Part shown: piece after piece, positions 1 to 5,179 of the stretch | How the letters are laid out: each line of letters opens with the position of its first letter | Position numbering within the stretch: position 1 is the first letter of the stretch | Source: JAENVT01 sp031412355 | GTDB lineage: Bacteria > Actinomycetota > Acidimicrobiia > Acidimicrobiales > Ilumatobacteraceae | Direction of reading: 5' to 3' | DNA length: 5,179 nt | NCBI GenBank assembly: GCA_031412355.1 | Contig: JANOCR010000282.1 | Span: forward strand, 1 to 5,179 | The notes under the pieces: generated by a model | What the model saw: only the letters and a program-made list of their open reading frames with translations | The model's database searches: none | Told to the model about the DNA's origin: nothing | Program-made: the position numbers and the translations under genes

Positions 1-1846
1 GAAGAAGAAGGAAATGGGTGTGATCGTCGAGCGGCTCAGCGACAACTATCCCAAGTCCGCGGTTGCGGCTGCGCTCGACGCGCTCAAGAACGTCTGCTAC
101 CGCTATGCCTCTCAAAGCGGGCTCACCGTTTCGATCGACGACGTCAAGACTCCGAAGGCCAAGAAGGCTCTGCTCGACGACTACGAGGCTCGCGCCGACA
201 AGGTCGAGAACCAGTTCCGTCGCGGCATCATCACCGACGGCGAGCGCCGTCAGCAAGAAGTCCGTATCTGGACTGACGCCACCGCCGACGTGCAAAAGGC
301 GATGGAAGCGGAGTTCGCGGCGCAGCGGTTCAACCCGATCGACATGATGGTCGGCTCGGGTGCACGCGGCAACATGACCCAGATGCGTCAGATCGCTGGC
401 ATGCGCGGCCTCGTGGCCAACCCACGCGGCGACATGATCCCTCGCCCGATCAAGAAGAACTTCCGTGAGGGCCTCGAGACCCTCGAGTACTTCATCGCCA
501 CGCCTGGCGCCCGCAAGGGCTTGGTCGACACCGCGTTGCGTACCGCAGACTCGGGGTACCTCACCCGTCGTCTGGTCGACGTTGCCCAGGAGCTGATCGT
601 GCGCGAGCCCGACTGCGGCAGCAGCCTCGGGCTCTGGCTCGAGCACGTCGCGCCCGACACGCCCAACAAGCGGACCTATCTGGAGACCAAGCTCTTCGGA
701 AGGGCATTGTCACAAGACGTCACGCTCAGCGACGGTTCGATCATCGCCCGCAACACGATCATCGGCGACGACGAGATGGCTGCGCTGCGCGACGATCCCA
801 AGGTCAACCGCGTTCGCATCCGTTCGGTGCTCACCTGTGATGCCGAGCTGGGCGTGTGCGCGTTGTGCTACGGCCGTTCGCTGGCAACCGGCAAGTCGAT
901 CGAGCTCGGCGAGGCCGTCGGCGTCATTGCCGCCCAGTCGATCGGCGAGCCCGGTACACAGCTGACCATGCGTACCTTCCACACCGGTGGTGTGGCGGGT
1001 AAGGACATCGCCGGCGGTCTGCCTCGCGTCGTCGAGTTGTTCGAGGCTCGCACGCCTCGCGGCTCGGCCCGCCTGGCTCGCGCCAGTGGGGTTGTGCGCA
1101 TCGGTGACGACGAGGGCAAGGGCATACCGGTCACCGTCATCGACGATCAGGGCGAGGAGCACTTGGTGATCCTGCCGACAGGTAGCCGCGCCACCGTCAC
1201 CGATGGTCAAGACATCAAGGCCGGCGAGCCGATCACCGACGGTCCATTCGACCCGAAGGAGATCATGGAGATCAAGGGCATCCGCGAGACCCAGACGTAC
1301 CTCGTCGAAGAGGTTCAGAAGGTGTACCGCGACCAGGGCGTATCGATCAGCGACAAGCACATCGAGCTGATCGTTCGCCAGATGACCCGCCGCATCGGCG
1401 TGCAGGAGCCGGGCGATACCTCATTCCTGCCCGGCGAGCGTGCCGATGCCAAGGTCTTCCGCGACACCAACCGTCGCATGGTCGAAGACGGCAAGAAGCC
1501 TGCCGAGGGCCGGCCCGAGCTCATGGGCATCACCAAGGCATCGTTGGCAACCGAGTCGTGGTTGTCGGCGGCATCGTTCCAAGAGACCACCAGGGTCCTC
1601 ACCGAAGCCGCGATCGACGGCAAGGGAGACAACCTCATCGGCCTCAAGGAGAACATCATCATCGGCAAGCTGATCCCAGCGGGCTCGGGCATGATGCGGT
1701 ACCGCGAGTTCGATGTGAAGGCCCCGGAGTACCAGCCGATGGCGTACTTCTCCAGCGATGTCGACGAGGATCCTGCTGCCTGGCTCAGCAATATCCACGG
1801 CACATACTCCACCGACGCCGTTCCCGGCGACGCAGTCGAGGCGTGA
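1..1846 (+). CDS. rpoC: DNA-directed RNA polymerase subunit beta-prime (RpoC), C-terminal half, 5' end outside the window
   Basis: This is the catalytic beta-prime subunit of RNA polymerase. The reading frame is already open at base 2 (codons for KKKE precede the ATG at 14), so that ATG is internal and about half of a roughly 1300-residue protein is missing upstream. Counting residues from the ATG at 14, the bridge helix lies at about 157-192 (GARKG, then SGYLTRRLVDVAQ). The second zinc site has C201, C275, C282 and C285. The trigger loop follows, with GTQLTMRTFH at 314-323 including catalytic-type M319, R320 and H323. It runs directly into IAGGLPRVVELFEAR with no large insertion, unlike E. 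coli. The conserved C-terminal region (ITKASLATESWLSAASFQET, GLKENIIIGKLIPAG) is complete and ends in TGA at 1844-1846. The bridge helix has Pro where E. coli has His777. The gene is convergent with the pgsBC operon. Identification is certain. Confidence 0.99.
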   Translation, partial: KKKEMGVIVERLSDNYPKSAVAAALDALKNVCYRYASQSGLTVSIDDVKTPKAKKALLDDYEARADKVENQFRRGIITDGERRQQEVRIWTDATADVQKAMEAEFAAQRFNPIDMMVGSGARGNMTQMRQIAGMRGLVANPRGDMIPRPIKKNFREGLETLEYFIATPGARKGLVDTALRTADSGYLTRRLVDVAQELIVREPDCGSSLGLWLEHVAPDTPNKRTYLETKLFGRALSQDVTLSDGSIIARNTIIGDDEMAALRDDPKVNRVRIRSVLTCDAELGVCALCYGRSLATGKSIELGEAVGVIAAQSIGEPGTQLTMRTFHTGGVAGKDIAGGLPRVVELFEARTPRGSARLARASGVVRIGDDEGKGIPVTVIDDQGEEHLVILPTGSRATVTDGQDIKAGEPITDGPFDPKEIMEIKGIRETQTYLVEEVQKVYRDQGVSISDKHIELIVRQMTRRIGVQEPGDTSFLPGERADAKVFRDTNRRMVEDGKKPAEGRPELMGITKASLATESWLSAASFQETTRVLTEAAIDGKGDNLIGLKENIIIGKLIPAGSGMMRYREFDVKAPEYQPMAYFSSDVDEDPAAWLSNIHGTYSTDAVPGDAVEA

Positions 1847-1859
1847 GCCACTTCCACGC

Positions 1860-1905
1860 CTGATTGGGCGCGGCATCACGCCATATGTGGCACGTGTCGC
1901 GCCCG
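1860..1905. repeat. 46-bp palindromic tandem repeat, copy 1
   Basis: This is the first of two near-identical 46-bp units with a period of 51 bp. They match at 44 of 46 positions; T1884 and G1887 differ from C1935 and A1938 in copy 2. The outer arms GGGCGCG (1866-1872) and CGCGCCC (1898-1904) are perfectly complementary. An inner stem GCCA/TGGC surrounds the core at 1880-1891, so the unit can form a long imperfect hairpin. It starts 13 bases after the rpoC stop, so it may act as a terminator or 3' processing stem for the rpoC transcript. It has no following T-tract. It could equally be a copy of a dispersed intergenic palindromic (REP-like) element. Confidence 0.9.
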
Positions 1906-1910
1906 ACGGG

Positions 1911-1956
1911 CTGATTGGGCGCGGCATCACGCCACATATGGCACGTGTCGCGCCCG
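1911..1956. repeat. 46-bp palindromic tandem repeat, copy 2
   Basis: This is the second unit, separated from copy 1 by five bases. Its outer arms are GGGCGCG (1917-1923) and CGCGCCC (1949-1955). Its 12-bp core at 1931-1942 is the exact reverse complement of the copy 1 core (1880-1891), while the flanking sequence has the same orientation in both copies. As a result, the form of the core with a U-G wobble above the inner stem appears in the + strand RNA for copy 1 and in the - strand RNA for copy 2. Each is the first copy met by transcription arriving from its own side. Function is not established. Confidence 0.9.
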
Positions 1957-1968
1957 TGTCAGGGCGCG
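1949..1968 (-). terminator. Perfect GC-rich hairpin directly after the pgsC stop codon, putative terminator
   Basis: CGCGCCC (1949-1955) and GGGCGCG (1962-1968) form a perfect 7-bp stem with a 6-base loop. On the minus strand the stem begins two bases after the pgsC TAG. There is no U-tract, which is common for hairpins at gene ends in GC-rich actinobacteria. The left arm is shared with the right arm of repeat copy 2, so this hairpin and the copy 2 hairpin exclude one another. Actual termination is inferred. Confidence 0.55.
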
Positions 1969-1970
1969 GA

Positions 1971-3527
1971 CTAGGCCACCTGTGAGCGGCGTTCGTCGGG
2001 GGTGAGGGCGTCCGTGAGCCAACCCTCGGCGTCGTCCCAGGCGTCCGGGTGGGCGTCTTGCCAACGCTTGTTGCCCTTCGGGCTCCAGGCTGCCGAGTCG
2101 ATCGAGTAGACGTTGGGCACCAGCTGTTGCCAGGTGATCTTGGAGAGGTCCTCGGGCGCTGTCGCCTTGTCGGGCACCGGACGATCGGCCCACGGCCGGC
2201 CGGCCTTGCGCCGCTCGACGTGCGGCCAGGTGAGTTGCTCGTGTGGCTCGACCTGCGGCCAGGTGATCTGGTCGAGCCGTTCCAGGGAGTGAATGTCAAA
2301 CAGTGGCTCGCCAACGATGATCGGTGCAGTCGAGGTCGGCAGCGACGCCCCACCCGCGCCGCTGTCGACGATTTCCTCGAACTCGAACTCCTCGAACTGC
2401 CCGACCTCCTCGACGACTGCCGCGATGGGTCGGTAGTGGCGGTACAGCTGGCGCATCGACTTCCAGAAAATCAGCGCAAAGGTGCCGATCGCCACGCCGA
2501 TCCACGGCAGTCCCAACGGCTCGCCTTCGACGATCGATTGGATCCACCACGTGGTCGGCACGACGAAGGCGGCAGCGAGGCCGGCACCCGCCACGACCCG
2601 AATCGGGGTTGTGCGGTCCATGTCGTTGGCCAGCAGTCCGGGCACGAACAACGGGGTCAACGCCATCGAGGCCAAGTCGAGGTGATTGGTGACGCGGGAA
2701 CTGAAGAACGAGGGCCCCACCCAGAGCAGTGTCCACGAGATCATCGACGAGATCAGCAACATCGCCGAGAACTTTCGGCGACCGAACAGGATGAGGCAGT
2801 TCATCAGCACGTAGCGAACGAGCACGAACGTGGAAAGGGCAATCGCGAAGGCAACTGCAACCTGGTAGGGATCACCCATGAACATGCCGACGTAGGCGGC
2901 TCCGACGAAGCCGCCGGCTTTGAGGTTGTAGTTGTGGGCGACACCCCACGAGGCGGCCGCCGACAACAGCACTGCTGTCGGGATCCAGCGGTTGGCGATC
3001 GACATAGTGCCGAATCCTGCAAGTGGGGCAAGGTCGTTGACACCCTCCAGTTGCAGCGCCAACGCAATCCCAATCGGCACGGCCACGATCACGCCGGCCA
3101 GCAGCACGGCCTTGGAGGTGCGCTTGATCCCTTGGCGGCCCATGTCGTGGGCGATCAACGCCGGCACGACGTACCCGGCGCCGACGAACAGCGGGATGTC
3201 GCTCTCCCACAGCCACGGGCCAGAGGGGCTGAGCTTCAGCATCACTGTCTGGATGCTGATCGAGATCAGGGCCATCAGCGTGAATTTGGCGCGCCCGTAG
3301 AGGATGAAGTGCTTCCGCAGGAAGTGGTTCATGATCGCGTACGACAACAAGGCGTTGACGAACGTGGCCATGACGACCATTGGGTACACCAAGAACACAG
3401 CGATGTACCCCGGCACGACGATTGAGCCGGTGGTCAGGTGCAGCCGCTCGTAGAGCATCATCGACACGCAGATCCCGAACACGAACGCGAAGCGCACGAT
3501 CTCGGACGAAAAGAGATAGTCGTGCAC
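1971..3527 (-). CDS. pgsC: Poly-gamma-glutamate biosynthesis protein PgsC/CapC-like, double membrane domain with long C-terminal tail
   Basis: This is the integral-membrane partner of PgsB in the poly-gamma-glutamate synthetase family. The start is GTG at 3527; it overlaps the pgsB stop by one base (TAGTG), which suggests translational coupling, and no strong Shine-Dalgarno sequence is visible. Residues about 8-160 form a PgsC domain, with GSIVVPGYIA at 34-43, ILYGRAKF at 75-82 and YVVPALIAHDM at 119-129. Residues about 180-330 repeat the fold, with ILFGRRKF at 246-253 and LFVPGLLANDM at 293-303. A further hydrophobic segment covers about 340-356. The rest (357-518) is soluble: a Glu/Phe-rich stretch (372-386), then a Trp-rich tail with ITWPQV, LTWPHV and ITWQQL at 421, 432 and 464. 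The Bacillus protein is about 149 residues with a single domain, so this one is duplicated and extended. The family is recognised by motif; the product made is not known. Confidence 0.88.
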   Translation of the reverse strand: MHDYLFSSEIVRFAFVFGICVSMMLYERLHLTTGSIVVPGYIAVFLVYPMVVMATFVNALLSYAIMNHFLRKHFILYGRAKFTLMALISISIQTVMLKLSPSGPWLWESDIPLFVGAGYVVPALIAHDMGRQGIKRTSKAVLLAGVIVAVPIGIALALQLEGVNDLAPLAGFGTMSIANRWIPTAVLLSAAASWGVAHNYNLKAGGFVGAAYVGMFMGDPYQVAVAFAIALSTFVLVRYVLMNCLILFGRRKFSAMLLISSMISWTLLWVGPSFFSSRVTNHLDLASMALTPLFVPGLLANDMDRTTPIRVVAGAGLAAAFVVPTTWWIQSIVEGEPLGLPWIGVAIGTFALIFWKSMRQLYRHYRPIAAVVEEVGQFEEFEFEEIVDSGAGGASLPTSTAPIIVGEPLFDIHSLERLDQITWPQVEPHEQLTWPHVERRKAGRPWADRPVPDKATAPEDLSKITWQQLVPNVYSIDSAAWSPKGNKRWQDAHPDAWDDAEGWLTDALTPDERRSQVA

Positions 3528-4783
3528 TATTTGGCCCCGGTTTGGTCCGCCTCAGGCGGGAGGGCCTCGCCGCTCTCGGCCACCCAGGGCTCGGCGATGT
3601 TCTCGAAGTAGTCGAGCATCATCTCGGCCTGATGGGTGTGGATGTTGACGAACCCGACCACCAACACGTGCGAGGTGGGCATCTGCCCGATCATTCGATC
3701 GACGATTGTCTCGACGGGCGGGCTGTGGGTGTCGCCGAGGTTGATGATGTGATCGAGCGGGTAGCCGTTCTGCACCAGCAGATCGGTGACCAACCCCTCG
3801 AACGCCCCAAACGTGACAAGGCGCATGAAGTCGAGATCCTGCACGGCGACCTCGGCGAACTGCACGGCCCGCCGTTCGCGGTCGGCGCGATTGTTGAGGA
3901 TCCCTACGGTGGTCGTCTCGGGCGTCATGTACGGCACGAGCTTCTCCATGGCCACGGTCATGGACTCGCGATCGTTGACTGCGAACAGGTTGGCCCATGT
4001 GACCCGCTTGCCGAGGATCTTCAATTCCTTCATCCGCAGCACTCCAGGGTCTGGGTCGGCGGCCCACATGCCGCGGAAGGCAATGTCGCGCGGGACGCCA
4101 GCCAGTTCGGCGATGGCCAAGGCGATGGCCACGTTCTCCTTGAAGGCGATGTAGTCGAACTTCTCCAGCTCTTCGTCGGTGACCCACTCCGGGTCGGCAA
4201 CGATCAGACGGCTGCCACGCTTTGCGGCAACCTCTTCCATGATCGGCACGATCTCTGGATTTCGTTCCGACGTGATCAGCACGCCGTTGTACGGGCACGT
4301 CGACAGCAGCGAGCGGGCGATCTCCGGAAGCGTCTCACCCATCACGTCCTGGTGGTCCTCACGCACGTTCGTGATCACGCCGATGTTGGAGCGCACGATC
4401 ATCTTCTCGCTTACCGCCTGGTACTGCGGCTTCAAAGCCATGCACTCGATCACCAGGGCGCGCACGTCATCGAACACGTACTTCTTCGTCACCTCGATCT
4501 GTTCCAGGATGGTCGGAGCGGCCTTGCGGTTGATCGGTTCGTCGATCCCCTCGCGATTGATCACCGCCGCCGCAGTGCCGGTCGACTTGGCGACTGTGAC
4601 CACGCCACCCTCGCGGAGCAGCCCGGCAATGATTCGAGTGACGGTCGATTTGCCGCGGATGCCATTGACGTGGATGCGGAAGTCGAGCTTGTTGATCCGT
4701 CGCCGATGCGCGATGGATTCGCGCCCCCAACGCGCCAGAAGCGCGAGGCACACGAGGTACCCGCCGATTACTGCCGAAGGCAT
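3527..4783 (-). CDS. pgsB: Poly-gamma-glutamate synthase PgsB/CapB-like, Mur-ligase-type amide ligase
   Basis: This is an ATP-dependent amide ligase of the Mur-ligase-related PgsB/CapB family, which activates a carboxylate by phosphorylation and joins glutamate through side-chain amide bonds at the membrane. With the start at 4783 it has 418 residues (Bacillus PgsB about 393). Residues 4-18 are a hydrophobic anchor followed by a basic stretch (HRRR). The P-loop is NGIRGKSTVTR at 40-50. Other family motifs are IECMA at 112-116, NVREDHQDVMG at 139-149, the KENVAIALA region at 215-223, ADPDPG at 242-247, NNRADR at 297-302 and GFVNIHTH at 377-384. All match Bacillus PgsB in order. An in-frame ATG at 4921 would add 46 residues. 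I chose 4783 because it puts the anchor at the N-terminus as in the family, although no good Shine-Dalgarno sequence precedes it. pgsC follows with a one-base overlap; no pgsA is adjacent. The substrate is inferred from the family. Confidence 0.93.
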   Translation of the reverse strand: MPSAVIGGYLVCLALLARWGRESIAHRRRINKLDFRIHVNGIRGKSTVTRIIAGLLREGGVVTVAKSTGTAAAVINREGIDEPINRKAAPTILEQIEVTKKYVFDDVRALVIECMALKPQYQAVSEKMIVRSNIGVITNVREDHQDVMGETLPEIARSLLSTCPYNGVLITSERNPEIVPIMEEVAAKRGSRLIVADPEWVTDEELEKFDYIAFKENVAIALAIAELAGVPRDIAFRGMWAADPDPGVLRMKELKILGKRVTWANLFAVNDRESMTVAMEKLVPYMTPETTTVGILNNRADRERRAVQFAEVAVQDLDFMRLVTFGAFEGLVTDLLVQNGYPLDHIINLGDTHSPPVETIVDRMIGQMPTSHVLVVGFVNIHTHQAEMMLDYFENIAEPWVAESGEALPPEADQTGAK

Positions 4784-4873
4784 GTCGGAATCATCGGCAT
4801 TCTTGACGGTTTCCTGAAGGTCCCCGGGTGGGTAATTTCGAGGTGAATGTGTATCGCAACCAGGAAACTTGGT

Positions 4874-4888
4874 CGCCCGACCTGGGCG
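4874..4888. other. Small perfect hairpin in the pgsB-rpsL divergent intergenic region
   Basis: CGCCC (4874-4878) and GGGCG (4884-4888) form a 5-bp stem with a 5-base loop. It lies just upstream of the putative rpsL promoter and within the possible leader of pgsB. It could be a regulatory stem or an operator-like dyad. A stem this short can arise by chance in GC-rich DNA. Confidence 0.3.
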
Positions 4889-4892
4889 CGTG

Positions 4893-4921
4893 TTGCCCCT
4901 TTCACCTGTCGCCTCTAACAT
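4893..4921 (+). promoter_or_regulatory. Putative sigma-70-type promoter for rpsL
   Basis: TTGCCC (4893-4898) matches the -35 consensus at four of six positions. After exactly 17 bases, TAACAT (4916-4921) matches the -10 consensus at four of six, including the key T, A and final T. Transcription would start near 4928, giving a leader of about 55 bases before the rpsL GTG. The pairing is by eye and not tested. No equally good promoter was seen on the minus strand for pgsB. Confidence 0.45.
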
Positions 4922-4971
4922 TGCAGGGTCCTGCGTTGGATCACCGGCGCCGAAGTTGACAAATCATTCGC

Positions 4972-4976
4972 AAAGG
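4972..4976 (+). promoter_or_regulatory. Ribosome binding site of rpsL
   Basis: AAAGG ends seven bases before the GTG at 4984, which is a normal Shine-Dalgarno spacing. It supports the GTG as the start codon, as does the protein beginning PTIQQLVR, the usual S12 N-terminus in actinobacteria. Confidence 0.75.
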
Positions 4977-4983
4977 TAGACGC

Positions 4984-5179
4984 GTGCCCACCATTCAGCA
5001 GCTCGTCCGGCAAGGTCGCAGCACCAAATTCTCCAAGACCAAGACGCCGGCCCTCAAGGGGTCGCCGCAGCGTCGCGGTGTGTGCACCCGTGTGTACACC
5101 AACACCCCCAAGAAGCCGAACTCCGCGCTCCGGAAGGTCGCTCGTGTGCGCCTGTCCAGCGGTGTCGAGATCACGGCGT
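4984..5179 (+). CDS. rpsL: 30S ribosomal protein S12 (RpsL), N-terminal half, 3' end outside the window
   Basis: S12 sits at the decoding centre of the small ribosomal subunit and takes part in tRNA selection. The frame starts at GTG 4984 and runs off the end of the window after 65 full codons of the usual 124 or so. Diagnostic stretches are PTIQQLVRQGR at the N-terminus, PALKGSPQRRGVCTRVYT at 22-39 and TPKKPNSALRKVARVRL at 41-57. Lys43, the residue whose substitution gives streptomycin resistance in mycobacteria, is the wild-type lysine; the second resistance site (Lys88) is outside the window. In bacteria rpsL normally heads the str operon with rpsG, fusA and tuf, which would be expected beyond the window. 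It is divergent from pgsB. Confidence 0.98.
   Translation, partial: MPTIQQLVRQGRSTKFSKTKTPALKGSPQRRGVCTRVYTNTPKKPNSALRKVARVRLSSGVEITA

Noticed and set aside
1860..1956. CRISPR array or insertion-sequence end
   Set aside because: There are only two units with a 5-base spacer and no transposase or cas gene; the spacing and palindromic form do not fit either.
1758..1985. Small + strand frame in which the 51-base repeat period reads as a 17-residue peptide repeat
   Set aside because: The period is a multiple of three, so the frame stays open, but the frame begins inside rpoC in another phase. The DNA is better explained as a palindromic RNA or DNA element.
1421..2353. 310-codon frame on the - strand spanning the rpoC end, the repeats and the pgsC tail
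   Set aside because: It overlaps two well-identified genes in different frames and shows no domain; it is a shadow.
2049..3425. 458-codon open frame on the + strand opposite pgsC
   Set aside because: It is the antisense shadow of the PgsC membrane domains; the composition is extreme (Arg, Gly, His, Asp) and no motif is visible.
3380..4846. 488-codon open frame on the + strand opposite pgsB
   Set aside because: It lies opposite the whole of pgsB, whose motifs are clear. Its His/Asp/Arg-rich protein has no recognisable domain, as expected for an antisense shadow in GC-rich DNA.
4956..4961. TTGACA, a perfect -35 hexamer upstream of rpsL
   Set aside because: A -10 element at 16-18 bases would fall on or next to the GTG start, and no TANNNT sequence is present there.

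Overview
The window looks like a chromosomal piece of a GC-rich actinobacterium. RpoC has an actinobacterial-type sequence and lacks the large insertion in the trigger loop that E. coli-type enzymes carry. The start of RpsL is very close to mycobacterial-type S12. An Acidimicrobiia-like (Ilumatobacter-type) origin is my guess from general resemblance, not a demonstrated assignment.

Layout: bases 1-1846 (+) hold the C-terminal half of rpoC (RNA polymerase beta-prime). Bases 1847-1970 are a short intergenic stretch with two tandem 46-bp GC-rich palindromic repeats and an extra perfect hairpin, lying between convergent genes. Bases 1971-4783 (-) hold a two-gene operon for a poly-gamma-glutamate synthetase-like enzyme. 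pgsB (capB) is the Mur-ligase-like ATP-dependent amide ligase. pgsC (capC) is a multi-pass membrane partner. The two overlap by one base (TAGTG). Bases 4784-4983 are the divergent intergenic region, with a plausible rpsL promoter and a clear ribosome binding site. Bases 4984-5179 (+) hold the first 65 codons of rpsL (ribosomal protein S12).

rpoC and rpsL are housekeeping genes of the rpoBC/str region. A reverse-oriented pgsBC pair sits between them, and no pgsA (capA) gene is next to it. The PgsC protein is unusual: at 518 residues it contains two PgsC-like membrane domains in tandem plus a soluble tail of about 160 residues with a short Thr-Trp repeat, whereas the Bacillus protein is one domain of about 149 residues. 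PgsB and PgsC would form a membrane-bound synthase joining glutamate (or a similar amino acid) through side-chain amide bonds. The true product cannot be read from the sequence. The strongest leads are the doubled PgsC with its tail, the missing PgsA, and the paired palindromic repeats whose 12-bp cores are exact reverse complements of one another.
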